Part shown: positions 1 to 8,906 of the stretch, piece by piece | How positions within the stretch are numbered: the stretch's first letter is position 1 | Layout: every line of letters starts with the position of its first letter | Assembly: GCA_963709655.1 (NCBI GenBank) | Contig: CAVPXF010000024.1 | Coordinates: 45,817-109,816, forward strand | Source: Roseiarcus sp963709655 | GTDB lineage: Bacteria; Pseudomonadota; Alphaproteobacteria; Rhizobiales; Beijerinckiaceae | Direction: 5' to 3' | DNA: 64,000 bases | Notes under the pieces: model-generated | Seen by the model: only the letters and a program-made list of their open reading frames with translations | Told to the model about the DNA's origin: nothing | The model's database searches: none | Translations under genes and position numbers: made by a program

Positions 1-207
1 GTGCTCGAGCTCTTCGCCCCTCACGCCGATCTGCTCCGCGGCCACGACGGCGGTCCGAACAAGACCGGCACCATGGAGGGCGTTCGCACGCTCGCCGGCT
101 ATGCCGACACGTCGAGCCATGGGCGGGTCCGTTTCGTGATCTCGCTCGCGGGGGATGACGGCGCGATGCGGTTCCGGCTGCTGCGGGCGATCGAATCCGG
201 GCTCTAG
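1..207 (+). CDS. dacB: D-alanyl-D-alanine carboxypeptidase (PBP4/DacB family), C-terminal fragment
   Basis: Only the last ~68 codons are present, because the gene begins before the window. The Lys-Thr-Gly-Thr box followed by a G-V-R-T-L-A-G-Y stretch is the typical third active-site motif of class C penicillin-binding proteins of peptidase family S13. These periplasmic enzymes trim or cleave peptidoglycan peptides. The TAG stop is at 205-207. No downstream gene is obviously co-transcribed. The family call rests on the short KTG region alone. Confidence 0.6.
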   Translation: MLELFAPHADLLRGHDGGPNKTGTMEGVRTLAGYADTSSHGRVRFVISLAGDDGAMRFRLLRAIESGL

Positions 208-421
208 AGGGAGTCTCGCCCTCGCGGCCGGCGTTTCCCAATGCGCTCGTAGAGGTCCATATTGTCCGCCGCGAGCCTCGCCGACAAGGAGGGCCGACCG
301 CGGCCTTAACCCGCAAAAATACGTCCGGGCCGCGGATACTGGTTCCCCCGGCGGCGTTTTTTTTCTAACGTCCGCGACGCGCTAAAGCTAAGCCGCCCGG
401 GCGCGGCAAGAGAGTTTCGCC

Positions 422-976
422 ATGTCGTTGAGCGCCGAAAACGAAGCCCCATCCCGCCATTGGACCTCCCACTGGATCTGGACGAGCCTGGTCGACAACC
501 TGCCTTTTGTCGCGATCATCGTGCTGGGGCTCGTCGGGATCAGTTGGACGAGCCTGTCCACGACTCCGACGGCGAACTACTGGATCATCGTCACGCCGAT
601 CGTCGCCCTGATCTCAATTGTCGCCGGCTGGCGCCACACCGAAAGCGGCGAGCGGATCGGCATGGCGATCACCCAGGTCCTGCAATGGGCGGCTGTGCTC
701 ATCGCGATGTATCTCATTACGGTCAGCAACGTGCAGCGGTCGCTGGACGCCAACGCGCTCGCCCTGATGATCCTGACCTTGCTCGCCCTCGGCGTTTTCG
801 TCTCCGGCCTCAACCTGCGCGCCTGGAAGCTCTGCGTCACCGGCGCCTTTCTCGCGGTCTCCGTCCCGACGATCGCCTGGCTGCAGGATGCGGCGCTGCT
901 TCTCGTGCTGGTCGGGATTGTGCTGATCGCGCTCCTCATCGCCTACTGGTGGCTGCGCGACCGCCTGAAGGCGTGA
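422..976 (+). CDS. Hypothetical integral membrane protein, 184 aa
   Basis: The protein has a hydrophilic N-terminus of about 20 residues and then about five or six hydrophobic segments (near residues 25-45, 55-72, 85-103, 112-130, 137-150 and 153-175), ending in a short basic tail. It contains no motif I recognise. A Trp-rich first loop and the multi-pass topology indicate an inner-membrane protein. It stands alone between the PBP4 tail and the convergent pgl gene. Function unknown. Confidence 0.65.
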   Translation: MSLSAENEAPSRHWTSHWIWTSLVDNLPFVAIIVLGLVGISWTSLSTTPTANYWIIVTPIVALISIVAGWRHTESGERIGMAITQVLQWAAVLIAMYLITVSNVQRSLDANALALMILTLLALGVFVSGLNLRAWKLCVTGAFLAVSVPTIAWLQDAALLLVLVGIVLIALLIAYWWLRDRLKA

Positions 977-1049
977 GCCGAAAGCGATTTCGGATTTCGC
1001 CGCGATCGCAAACCAGCCCGTGGTCCTCGCCGCCGCTTTACCGTCGCGT

Positions 1050-1814
1050 TCAGGGATGGTGCGATCCCTTCAGTCTCGCCGCCGCCGCCCGGTCGACGAG
1101 CCAGATCGCGGGGCGCTCGGTCGGGCGGATCGCCTGGGCCGGCAGAACGACCGGCTGGCGGGGCCCTTGCAGCACGCGATACAGGATCTCCGCCTTGTCG
1201 TCGCCGGTCACAACGAAGACGACCCGGCGCGCCGCGTTGATTGCCGCCGGCGTCAGCGACAGGCGCCACATGCCGACGTACTCGACGTATGAGGCCATGA
1301 CCGTGCGGCGCGTTTCGGTCACCGCGCCAAGGCCGGGGAACAGCGAGGCCGTGTGCCCGTCATGGCCGAGGCCGAGGAGGACGAGATCGAGGCGCCCGCC
1401 CTCGCCGAGCGCCCGGCGAAGGTCGATGGCGTAAGCTTCGGCGGCGGCTTCCGGCGGATCCTCGCCACGCATGCGCAGCACATTGCCTTGAGGGATCGGC
1501 ACCCGGTCGAGCAGCGCGACCTTCGCCATATGGTAGTTGCTGCGGGCGTCGCGCGGCGAGACGCAGCGTTCGTCGCCGAAGAACACATGCACGCGGGACC
1601 AGTCGATCGCGGCCGAGGCAAGGCGCTGATAGACCGGCCGCGGCGTGTTGCCGCCGGAAAGCGCGAGGGTGAAGCGACCGCGCTCGGCGATCGCCTCGGC
1701 CGCCGACGCGGCGATGGTCTCGGCCGCGCCCGACACAAGCGAGGCGAAGTCCGCGTAGGCGATCGCCTCGGCGACCGTGCCGTCGGGGGCGGCGATGGAC
1801 AGGGTCTCGGACAT
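1050..1814 (-). CDS. pgl: 6-phosphogluconolactonase
   Basis: A 254-aa protein of the SOL/DevB type that hydrolyses 6-phosphogluconolactone to 6-phosphogluconate. The family's sugar-phosphate isomerase-like fold is evident from the N-terminal L-S-G-G-N-T-P motif (near residue 53), the F-F-G-D-E-R-C-V segment and the L-G-L-G-H-D-G-H-T-A-S-L-F-P motif near residues 145-160. It is the last gene of gnd-zwf-pgl, all on the minus strand, with a 195-bp gap after zwf. A GGGGGAA ribosome-binding site precedes the ATG. Confidence 0.93.
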   Translation of the reverse strand: MSETLSIAAPDGTVAEAIAYADFASLVSGAAETIAASAAEAIAERGRFTLALSGGNTPRPVYQRLASAAIDWSRVHVFFGDERCVSPRDARSNYHMAKVALLDRVPIPQGNVLRMRGEDPPEAAAEAYAIDLRRALGEGGRLDLVLLGLGHDGHTASLFPGLGAVTETRRTVMASYVEYVGMWRLSLTPAAINAARRVVFVVTGDDKAEILYRVLQGPRQPVVLPAQAIRPTERPAIWLVDRAAAARLKGSHHP

Positions 1815-2009
1815 CGAAATTCCCCCGAGCGCAGTTCAACTCGCGCCGGGCAGGCGACCCAGCGTCGCGCAGACCCGACGCTTTGAACCCGAAGTCTTCA
1901 TACCGCCGCATTCCCAGTCATCGCAGGTCCTCCATCTTGCGGAGAGACGGGGAACCCCTAAGGCGCCGGCGCCGGACGGTCGAGGGAGACGATGTCGCGG
2001 GCGGCGCCG

Positions 2010-3386
2010 TCAGGCGGACGGCTCGGGATTGCGCCACGGCCCATCGGAGCCGATCAGGGCTTCCGCCGCCTCAGGTCCCCATGTTCCGGGCTGGTACTCT
2101 TCGCACGGCGGAGGATTGGCAAGGATGGGCTCGACGATCCGCCATTGCGCGTCGACGATATCCTCCCGTCCAAACAACTCGCCGTCGCCGCGCATCGCGT
2201 CTCCGAGCAGACGCTGATAGGGTGGCGTGAGGCCTGCGGCCTGCTCGTTCAAGGTGAGTTCGACCGGCTCGCCGGTCATTGTCTCGCCGGGCCGCTTGAC
2301 CCTGAGTCCGAACGCCACGCAGACGTCGGGGCTGATGCGCATGCGCATGTGGCCGACCGCATTCGCCTCCTTGTCGAAAACGGGACGCGGCGGCGCGTGG
2401 AACTGGACAATCGCCTCGGCGGCCGTGGCGGGCAGGCATTTCCCCGCCCGGATGTAGATCGGCACGCCCGCCCAGCGCCAGCTGTCGACCGTCAATTTGA
2501 CGGCGACGAAGGTCTCGACCGGAGAGTTCGGCCGCACGCCGGGCACAGCCTCATAGCCGCGATATTGGCCGCGGACGATCGACTTGGCGTCGAGCGGGCG
2601 CACCGCCTTGAGCAGCGCCGCCTTCTGGTCGCGAGAGGCTTCATGGTCCTCCCCGGTCGGCGGTTCCATCGTCAAGTTGGCGAGAACCTGCAAGAGATGG
2701 TTCTGCAGAACGTCGCGCAGCGCGCCGGTCGAATCGTAAAACGCGCCGCGGTCCTGCACGCCAAACAACTCGGCCATCGTGATCTGGATGCTGCGCACGT
2801 ATTGCCGGTTCCAGATCGGCTCGAACATCGCGTTGGCGAAACGGGTATAGGCGATGTTCTGGACCGGCTCCTTGCCAAGGTAATGGTCGATCCGGAAGAT
2901 CGATCCTTCCGGAAAATCCTCGAGCAGGATGCGGTTCAGCGCAGCCGCCGACGCGCGGTCGCGGCCGAACGGCTTTTCGACCACGAGCCGCGCGTTTTCG
3001 CTCAAGCCCGCCTTGGCGAGCGCCGAGACGACCACGCCGAACAGCGACGGCGGGATCGCCAGGTAGTGCAGCGGCCGCTTCGCGCCGCCGAGCGCCTGCT
3101 TGAGGAGCTCGAACGTCTTGGGATCGTTATAGTCGCCATCGACATAACGAAGCAGCGATACGAGCTTTGCGAAGCTCGCCGGGTCCACCCCGCCGTGATG
3201 GTCGAGGCTCTCCTTGGCGCGCGCGCGGAAGGCGTCGATTCCCCACCCGGCCTTGGCGACGCCGACGATCGGAACGTTGACGTTCTCGTCGCGGACAAGG
3301 CCAAGCAACGCCGGAAAGATCTGCTTATAAGCGAGATCGCCCGTTGCGCCGAAAAAAACGATGGCGTCCGAATGCCCGTCGCTCAT
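2010..3386 (-). CDS. zwf: Glucose-6-phosphate 1-dehydrogenase
   Basis: A 458-aa enzyme oxidising glucose-6-phosphate to the lactone with NAD(P)+. The Rossmann motif G-A-T-G-D-L-A is at the N-terminus and the active-site signature R-I-D-H-Y-L-G-K-E near residue 170 is intact. The ATG directly abuts the stop codon of gnd (positions 3386/3387), and its GGAGGC ribosome-binding site lies inside the end of gnd, so translation is probably coupled. Together with gnd and pgl it supplies NADPH and pentose phosphates or feeds the Entner-Doudoroff route. Confidence 0.96.
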   Translation of the reverse strand: MSDGHSDAIVFFGATGDLAYKQIFPALLGLVRDENVNVPIVGVAKAGWGIDAFRARAKESLDHHGGVDPASFAKLVSLLRYVDGDYNDPKTFELLKQALGGAKRPLHYLAIPPSLFGVVVSALAKAGLSENARLVVEKPFGRDRASAAALNRILLEDFPEGSIFRIDHYLGKEPVQNIAYTRFANAMFEPIWNRQYVRSIQITMAELFGVQDRGAFYDSTGALRDVLQNHLLQVLANLTMEPPTGEDHEASRDQKAALLKAVRPLDAKSIVRGQYRGYEAVPGVRPNSPVETFVAVKLTVDSWRWAGVPIYIRAGKCLPATAAEAIVQFHAPPRPVFDKEANAVGHMRMRISPDVCVAFGLRVKRPGETMTGEPVELTLNEQAAGLTPPYQRLLGDAMRGDGELFGREDIVDAQWRIVEPILANPPPCEEYQPGTWGPEAAEALIGSDGPWRNPEPSA

Positions 3387-4406
3387 TCACGCCTCCGCTG
3401 GCTTTTCGTGGTGGCCGCCGAACTCGAAGCGCATCGCCGACATCAGCTTGTCCGCGTATTCGGCGGCGCCGCGCGATCCAAAGCGCCCGAACAGCGCCGC
3501 GCTGAGCACCGGGGCCGGCACGCCTTCATCGATGGCCGCCTCGAGCGTCCAACGGCCCTCGCCGGAATCCGACACGCGTCCGGCGAATCCGCTGAGATGG
3601 GCGTCGGCGCGCAACGCTGTGGCGGTCAGGTCGAGCAGCCACGAGCCGACCACGCTGCCGCGCCGCCAGACCTCCGCCACCTTTGCGATGTCGATCGTGT
3701 AGCGATAGTTTTCCGGGTGGCGCAGCGGCGTCGTCTCGGCGTCGGCCTCCTGCTTCTCAGCCCCGACATTGGCGTGGCGAAGAATGTTGAAGCCTTCGGC
3801 GTAGGCCGCCATCAGCCCGTACTCGATCCCATTGTGGATCATTTTGACGAAATGGCCGGCCCCGTTCGGCCCGCAATGGAGATAGCCCTGCTCGGCGGCG
3901 AGCGGCTCGCCGGTCGCTCCGGGAGTCCGTTCGGCCGTGCCTATGCCGGGCGCGAGCGTCTTGAAGATCGGGTCGAGCCGCTGCACGACGGCGTCCTCGC
4001 CGCCGATCATCAGGCAGTAGCCCCTCTCCTTGCCCCACACGCCGCCGCTGACGCCGACGTCGACATAGTGAAGCCCCTTGCCCTTCAGTTCGCCAGCGCG
4101 CCGAAGATCGTCGTGATAGTAGGAATTGCCGCCGTCGATCACGATATCGTCCGGCTCGAGCAGCGCCGCGATCTGGGCCAGGATGGGGTCAACGACCGCG
4201 GCAGGCACCATCAGCCACACGGCGCGCGGCTTTTGCAGCCTGGCGACGAAATCCTTCATGTCGCCCGCCCCGGCTGCGCCGAGACCGGCCAACCGCGCCA
4301 CCGCGTCCGCGTGGGTGTCGTACACAACGAGGTCGTGTCCCGCCTTCATCAGCCGTTCGACCATGTTGGCGCCCATGCGCCCAAGTCCGATCATTCCGAG
4401 TTGCAT
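3387..4406 (-). CDS. gnd: 6-phosphogluconate dehydrogenase (decarboxylating), short GndA type
   Basis: A 339-aa protein with an N-terminal G-L-G-R-M-G nucleotide-binding motif and the D-G-G-N-S-Y-Y and G-P-N-G-A-G-H-F-V-K-M-I-H-N-G-I-E-Y catalytic segments. It converts 6-phosphogluconate to ribulose-5-phosphate and CO2. The start at 4406 is chosen for its GGAGGAG ribosome-binding site and because homologues begin M-x-L-G-M-I-G. It is the first gene of the gnd-zwf-pgl operon and is transcribed divergently from cysK. Confidence 0.94.
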   Translation of the reverse strand: MQLGMIGLGRMGANMVERLMKAGHDLVVYDTHADAVARLAGLGAAGAGDMKDFVARLQKPRAVWLMVPAAVVDPILAQIAALLEPDDIVIDGGNSYYHDDLRRAGELKGKGLHYVDVGVSGGVWGKERGYCLMIGGEDAVVQRLDPIFKTLAPGIGTAERTPGATGEPLAAEQGYLHCGPNGAGHFVKMIHNGIEYGLMAAYAEGFNILRHANVGAEKQEADAETTPLRHPENYRYTIDIAKVAEVWRRGSVVGSWLLDLTATALRADAHLSGFAGRVSDSGEGRWTLEAAIDEGVPAPVLSAALFGRFGSRGAAEYADKLMSAMRFEFGGHHEKPAEA

Positions 4407-4580
4407 CGTCGCTCTCCTCCGTTTCCCAGGCGGCGCGCGAAGGCGAGCCGGCGCCTCATCACAAAGGCGTCTAGCGTCTGGCGTCCGGCCTCGCCCCCGC
4501 GATGGACCGGGCGCAGACGTTTGCACAGGTTATGCCGGACCGGCGTTCTCGTGAAGCCGTCGCGTCTCCACGCATTCGTT

Positions 4581-4631
4581 TTTCGATCGGTCGCCTATTT
4601 CGATCGGTCGCCCCTTTTTCGACCGGTCGCT
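4581..4631. repeat. Three iterated 15-bp repeats in the gnd/cysK divergent intergenic region
   Basis: Copies of TTTCGATCGGTCGCC start at 4581 and 4598, and a variant TTTCGACCGGTCGCT starts at 4617, a spacing of 17 and 19 bp. They lie in the 411-bp gap between the divergent starts of gnd (4406) and cysK (4818). Iterated sites in such a position look like an operator array. The cognate regulator is not identifiable here. Confidence 0.6.
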
Positions 4632-4817
4632 TCGCCGCTCAAAGCCGGGTGGACGCCTCCGGCATTGGAACGCGGCGGCGACGGATGATCGAGCGTGTGG
4701 CGTACGTCGCTGGATGCGCCTGTTGCTGCGCCGATGGGCGTCCTTTCGCCAGCCGACGGCTTGCGCTCAAGACCAAAGTCCAGTAAGTTGATCATATTCA
4801 TAAAGGGGTGCGTGGAA

Positions 4818-5795
4818 ATGCCGCACTGGTTCGCCGACAATTCCCTTTCGATCGGCCACACGCCGCTCATTCGTCTGAACCGAGTGACGGACGGCGCGCC
4901 GGCGACCGTGCTCGCCAAGATCGAGGGCCGCGGTCCCGCCTATTCGGTCAAGGACCGCATCGGCGCGGCGATGATTTGGGACGCCGAAGAGCGCGGCGTG
5001 CTTGGGCCGGGCAAGGAGATCGTCGAGCCGACCAGCGGCAACACCGGAATCGCGCTCGCCTTCGTCGCGGCCGCCCGCGGCGTCCCGATTACGCTCACCA
5101 TGCCCGAGACGATGAGCGTCGAGCGGCGCAAGCTCCTCATCGCCTACGGCGCGAAGCTCATTCTGACCGAGGGCCCGAAGGGAATGAGCGGCGCAATCGC
5201 CAAGGCCGAGGACATCGCCGCCTCCGATCCCGATCGCTTCGTGCTCCTGCAGCAGTTCAAGAACCCGGCCAATCCGGCGATCCACGAAAAGACGACGGGT
5301 CCGGAGATCTGGGACGACACTGAAGGCGCAATCGACATTCTCGTCTCCGGCGTCGGCACGGGCGGCACCATCACGGGCGTCTCGCGCTTCATCAAGGGAA
5401 CCAAGGGCAAGGCGATCCAGGCGATCGCGGTCGAACCGGCCGCGAGCCCAGTACTCACCCAGAAGCGCGCCGGGGAGCCGCTGAAGCCTGGTCCACACAA
5501 GATCCAGGGCATCGGGGCGGGCTTCGTGCCGGACGTCCTGGATCTCTCGCTCGTCGACGCCGTCGAGCAGATCGGCAACGAGGAAGCGGTCGAGTACGCG
5601 CGCCGTCTGACCCGCGAAGAAGGCATTCTTTCCGGCATCTCGAGCGGCGCCGCGGCGGCCGTCGCCGCGCGGCTCGCCAAGCGCCCGGAGAACGCCGGCA
5701 AGACGATCGTCGCCATCCTGCCCGATTCCGGCGAACGCTATCTCAGCACGGTGCTGTTCGACGGGCTGTTCGACGAAAAGGGACTGGCGGTCTGA
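4818..5795 (+). CDS. cysK: Cysteine synthase A (O-acetylserine sulfhydrylase)
   Basis: A 325-aa PLP enzyme making cysteine from O-acetylserine and sulfide. The S-V-K-D-R motif (PLP lysine near residue 42), T-S-G-N-T-G near residue 73, the G-V-G-T-G-G-T-I-T-G phosphate-binding loop and the C-terminal S-S-G-A-A segment are all present. The start at 4818 was chosen because homologues begin within a few residues of W-F-x-D-N-S-L-S-I-G. It is followed 17 bp later by a sulfite-exporter-family permease on the same strand, suggesting a small sulfur-linked operon. Confidence 0.93.
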   Translation: MPHWFADNSLSIGHTPLIRLNRVTDGAPATVLAKIEGRGPAYSVKDRIGAAMIWDAEERGVLGPGKEIVEPTSGNTGIALAFVAAARGVPITLTMPETMSVERRKLLIAYGAKLILTEGPKGMSGAIAKAEDIAASDPDRFVLLQQFKNPANPAIHEKTTGPEIWDDTEGAIDILVSGVGTGGTITGVSRFIKGTKGKAIQAIAVEPAASPVLTQKRAGEPLKPGPHKIQGIGAGFVPDVLDLSLVDAVEQIGNEEAVEYARRLTREEGILSGISSGAAAAVAARLAKRPENAGKTIVAILPDSGERYLSTVLFDGLFDEKGLAV

Positions 5796-5812
5796 TAGGT
5801 CGGGGAAGGATC

Positions 5813-6607
5813 GTGGCCTTGGGTTTCTTGCATCTGATCAACCCGCTGTATGCGCTGTCCGGCCTGGCCGTCGGAGCGCTGGTGGGATTCACCGGCGTCG
5901 GCGGCGGTTCGCTGATGACGCCGCTGCTCGTCCTGCTGTTCGGCATCCACCCCGCAACCGCCGTCGGCACCGACCTCCTTTACGCGGGCCTCACCAAGAT
6001 CTGCGGCTCGGCCGTCCACAGCCGCAACAACGCGATCGACTGGCGCGTCGTGCGGCGGCTGGCGACGGGGAGCGTGCCTGCGGCGGCGCTGGCGCTCTGG
6101 ACGCTGTCGCATTTCGGCGTCGATTCGAAGGGAACCAGCACAGCCATCACCTCGACCCTCGGCTTCGCCCTGATCCTGACCGCGGTCACGCTCGTCTTCC
6201 GCAAGCGCCTCTTGAAGGCGGTCGCCGCCTTCCTCGAGCGGCGTTCGGACGGCGAGATCGGGAGCCTTACGACCGCGCTCGGCGCGGCGCTCGGCGTACT
6301 GGTGTCGATTTCCTCGGTCGGAGCGGGCGCGATCGGCGTGACCGTGCTCCTGATGCTTTATCCGCGCATGCCGACTGTGCGAATCGTCGGCACCGACATC
6401 GCTCATGCGGTGCCGCTGACCCTGATCGCGGGGGCCGGACACTGGCTGATCGGCTCGATCGACTGGACGCTGCTGATCTCGCTGCTGACCGGGTCGCTGC
6501 CCGGCATCGCGCTCGGCAGCCATTTCGCCTCGCGCGTGCCTGACCGCGTGCTTCGTCCGCTGATGGCGGGAACCCTCGCACTGGTTGGCGGCAAGCTCGT
6601 TTTTTGA
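5813..6607 (+). CDS. TauE/SafE (TSUP) family permease
   Basis: A 264-aa inner-membrane protein with about eight hydrophobic segments. It has the duplicated glycine-rich motif of the TSUP family (F-T-G-V-G-G-G-S-L near residue 25, and a matching S-V-G-A-G-A-I-G-V in the second half). Family members move sulfite, sulfonates or related anions. The start is a GTG with GGGGAAGGA just upstream. Its position 17 bp after cysK supports a sulfur-compound substrate, by inference only. Confidence 0.82.
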   Translation: MALGFLHLINPLYALSGLAVGALVGFTGVGGGSLMTPLLVLLFGIHPATAVGTDLLYAGLTKICGSAVHSRNNAIDWRVVRRLATGSVPAAALALWTLSHFGVDSKGTSTAITSTLGFALILTAVTLVFRKRLLKAVAAFLERRSDGEIGSLTTALGAALGVLVSISSVGAGAIGVTVLLMLYPRMPTVRIVGTDIAHAVPLTLIAGAGHWLIGSIDWTLLISLLTGSLPGIALGSHFASRVPDRVLRPLMAGTLALVGGKLVF

Positions 6608-6661
6608 CCGTCAGCCTCGCTCCCGCCGAGTTCGGGCGGCGAAGCGAAGCGCGATTCAGCC

Positions 6662-7165
6662 TCACGCCGCAAGTCGCGCCGCCTCGAGCCGCCGCGTGAG
6701 CTCGTCGCGGGAGATCCGCCCGTTCCAGTAGAGCGCCGAGGCCTCGCGAACGAGCGAGTCGCCCGGCGAGCCGATCGCAGAAATCCTCTCGCGCGCCGCA
6801 CGCGACAGCCGATAGCCGCGCCCCCAGACCGTCTCGACTGTGATTCCATGCGGCTTCAGTTTCGTGCGCATCTTGCACATGATGACGTCGATGATTTTCG
6901 GCGTCGCCCAGTCGTCCGACCCGTAGAGCGCGGACATCATCGCCGCCCGTGTGAGCACTGCGTCGCCGGAGGCGATCAGCGCCCCGAGCAGCGTCACCTC
7001 CTGCCGTCTGAGTTTCCACTCCGGCGGAACCCGGAAGTCCGGACGGAAAAGCGCCTCCTCCAGCTCGGCGACGCGTGCGCGCGCGTCGTCCCGTTCACAT
7101 TCAAGTTCGTCGAGACGGCGCTGCAATTGCAGGTATGTCCGCTCGAGATCGACCATCGTTGTCAT
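6662..7165 (-). CDS. Winged-helix (OmpR/PhoB-type) DNA-binding protein with N-terminal coiled coil
   Basis: A 167-aa protein. Residues ~5-40 form a Glu/Arg-rich heptad-like helix. Residues ~50-125 match an OmpR-type winged helix, including the K-I-I-D-V-I-M-C-K-M-R-T-K-L recognition-helix region and the terminal G-R-G-Y-R-L hairpin. There is no receiver domain, so it is not a classical response regulator. The ATG is preceded by GAGAGG. The target is unknown. It borders the small-gene island at 7.2-10.4 kb. Confidence 0.7.
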   Translation of the reverse strand: MTTMVDLERTYLQLQRRLDELECERDDARARVAELEEALFRPDFRVPPEWKLRRQEVTLLGALIASGDAVLTRAAMMSALYGSDDWATPKIIDVIMCKMRTKLKPHGITVETVWGRGYRLSRAARERISAIGSPGDSLVREASALYWNGRISRDELTRRLEAARLAA

Positions 7166-7257
7166 GAAAGCCTCTCGATTTCAGCGTAGGTTTTGCACGC
7201 GGCGGCGGCGCCGAAGCGCGCGCCGCGGCGGATGATGAATTCGACTGCCTTGCGACG

Positions 7258-7461
7258 TCACGCCGCCTCTCCCAGCGCGGCGCAGAGCGCCCCTGGCGAG
7301 GTGATGAGTCCAAGCGCCAGAGGCCGCCAGGTCACGGCGCGCATGGGCCGGACCCGGACGTCGGTTGGCGGACCGGAGGGATAGGCGCGCCTCAAGTCTT
7401 CGAGATGCCCGTCACAATCGGCCCAAGGGTCTCGGTCTTGACTGTCAATCTGTTTCGGCAT
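7258..7461 (-). CDS. Small hypothetical protein, 67 aa
   Basis: A short open frame starting at an ATG preceded by AGAGGAG. The N-terminal part is acidic and polar, and the C-terminal part is hydrophobic but too short to call a membrane segment with certainty. I recognise no domain. It lies between the winged-helix gene and the repressor region. Confidence 0.4.
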   Translation of the reverse strand: MPKQIDSQDRDPWADCDGHLEDLRRAYPSGPPTDVRVRPMRAVTWRPLALGLITSPGALCAALGEAA

Positions 7462-7573
7462 GGGGTTCGCTCCTCTGAAAGTTGCGGCGGCTCGCCGCAG
7501 GTTATCCACAAGTTTCGGGTTCCGGTCGGCTACATCCACAAATATGGGGACTCGAATAACCGATCTGGTTGTG

Positions 7574-7816
7574 CTATGAGTCCGGTGGCTTTACCGCAGA
7601 CGGATAATCTCCATGTACGGACACTCGCGCGTCGAACCGATTATTGAAGGACGAGCGCGCCGCCCCGACGCAACGGCTCAAGCTGACGTCGATGCAGTGG
7701 AGAAATGGCGTGAGCTTCACGGAGTGAGTGAAGAGTCCCGACTTAGCCGCCAGGACGGGGAAATCCGGCGCCGCGCGGTCGCCAACGACGGCGGAGAGGG
7801 GGGGTGTTTCGCTCAT
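7574..7816 (-). CDS. Possible small protein divergent from the repressor-like gene
   Basis: An 80-aa frame whose ATG sits 13 bp from a 19-bp palindrome shared with the divergent repressor-like gene. There is no clear ribosome-binding site, and a TATAAATA sequence lies just upstream, so the transcript would be nearly leaderless. No domain is recognised. It could simply be a chance frame. Confidence 0.25.
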   Translation of the reverse strand: MSETPPLSAVVGDRAAPDFPVLAAKSGLFTHSVKLTPFLHCIDVSLSRCVGAARSSFNNRFDARVSVHGDYPSAVKPPDS

Positions 7817-7829
7817 GATAGGTATTTAT

Positions 7830-7848
7830 ACCGCACATCGTGTGCGGT
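7830..7848. promoter_or_regulatory. Perfect 19-bp palindrome, candidate repressor operator
   Basis: ACCGCACA-TCG-TGTGCGGT has two perfect 8-bp arms. It lies 34 bp upstream of the repressor-like gene at 7883 and between it and a divergent frame. This is the usual place for an autoregulatory operator of a phage-type repressor. Confidence 0.6.
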
Positions 7849-7882
7849 CGTCAAGAGTTCACCTACCGGAACGACCACAGCT

Positions 7883-8356
7883 ATGACCACCGATATGCAA
7901 CTCAGCGAGGTGCTCGAGAGGATCGAGGCCCGGCTCAAAATCTTGAACATGACGGAAAACGCCGCGTCCCAGGCGGCCGGAAAGCCCGATGCAATCCGCA
8001 ACCTGCGGCGCGGCGTGAAAAGCGGGGCGCGCAAGGGCATATCGACCGCGACGCTCGCTGCGCTCGCCCCGATCCTGAAAACCAGCGCGGAGTGGCTGTT
8101 GACCGGGCACAACGGGCCCGAGGCCGAGGAGACGGCCAAGGAGGCGGCAGTCAGCCTGCCCTACGCCGACGCAATTCTGGCGTTGACCCTGGCGTTTGAA
8201 GCGCTTCGTCTCGGGTCGGACGCGGAGTGCCGCGTTTTGGCCCGAGCCGTGCTGGCCGCGAGTCGCACGCGGCGATCTCCGCGGGGCGGGCCATTCTCCG
8301 ACGATGAGAGGCGCCAGCTCGTGTCCGAAGCCATTCGCCTTTTTCGGACGCAATAG
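7883..8356 (+). CDS. Phage-repressor-like HTH protein, 157 aa
   Basis: The N-terminal ~75 residues resemble a lambda/S24-type repressor DNA-binding domain. They comprise a helix with L-N-M-T-E-N-A-A-S-Q-A-A-G as the HTH core, then S-T-A-T-L-A-A-L-A-P-I-L-K-T-S-A-E-W-L-L-T-G, which is characteristic of Cro/C1 proteins. The C-terminal half has no S24 peptidase Ser/Lys pair that I can see, so it is not a self-cleaving repressor. A perfect palindrome sits just upstream. Likely a mobile-element-derived regulator. Confidence 0.65.
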   Translation: MTTDMQLSEVLERIEARLKILNMTENAASQAAGKPDAIRNLRRGVKSGARKGISTATLAALAPILKTSAEWLLTGHNGPEAEETAKEAAVSLPYADAILALTLAFEALRLGSDAECRVLARAVLAASRTRRSPRGGPFSDDERRQLVSEAIRLFRTQ

Positions 8357-8430
8357 AAGGCTTGGGGTGGCGTCCCGCACAACCGACCCCAGTCGCCTTC
8401 GTCGCTTCTCGCGGCCCGGCGGCGGCGTTT

Positions 8431-8875
8431 TGTCACAACCTTCGACACAACCGACGATCAAGCGCGCGGGCGCCGGCTCTGGCAAATGGGTCGGTATCTG
8501 GACCGGCTCTGCATTTGACGAGTGGTCCGGTCCGAAGCACCTCGCCGCGGATCCGATACAGGACGACCCGAGCCGGTCCTAGCCGTCCGAGCAGCGAATC
8601 GCACGCGGCGATGTCGTCGACGAGCTCCGGTCTCTGACCCCCCAATTCGTCCCTAAGCGTCTGAAGTAACTTTAGTTTTTCAGCGGCAATCGCCGCCCTG
8701 AGGATGTCCCGCACGTCCCCGCCTTTCCCGCATGGTCGTCTCGCATACGCGCAGTTTTATGTTCGCAACCAACTTGTTAACAGCCCTTACGCAAGGATAA
8801 ACGTCGTTTGCCGGGTTGCATAGCGGCAATTTGTCACAACCTGCAATGAGAGCTGGATTTCTGTCACAACCTGCA
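8431..8875. repeat. Three direct copies of TGTCACAACCT
   Basis: Copies start at 8431, 8832 and 8862. The last two are extended to TGTCACAACCTGCA and are spaced 30 bp apart. They lie upstream of the coiled-coil gene at 8991, in the same island as the repressor-like gene. Role unknown. They could be protein-binding iterons. Confidence 0.45.
8433..8714 (-). CDS. Hypothetical protein, 93 aa
   Basis: A GTG-started frame preceded by an AAAGGCGGGG stretch. The N-terminal half is helical and charged (D-I-L-R-A-A-I-A-A-E-K-L-K-L-L-Q-T-L). The C-terminal half is Arg-rich and may be spurious. Nothing recognisable. Confidence 0.3.
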   Translation of the reverse strand: MRDILRAAIAAEKLKLLQTLRDELGGQRPELVDDIAACDSLLGRLGPARVVLYRIRGEVLRTGPLVKCRAGPDTDPFARAGARALDRRLCRRL

Positions 8876-8906
8876 GCGAGGCGCCGAATCAGGCTGCGAC
8901 AAAATG

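Noticed and set aside
1992..4688. An 898-codon open frame on the plus strand opposite zwf and gnd
   Set aside because: It is antisense to two clear metabolic genes. The long frame is a GC-rich codon-bias shadow with no start signal or family match.
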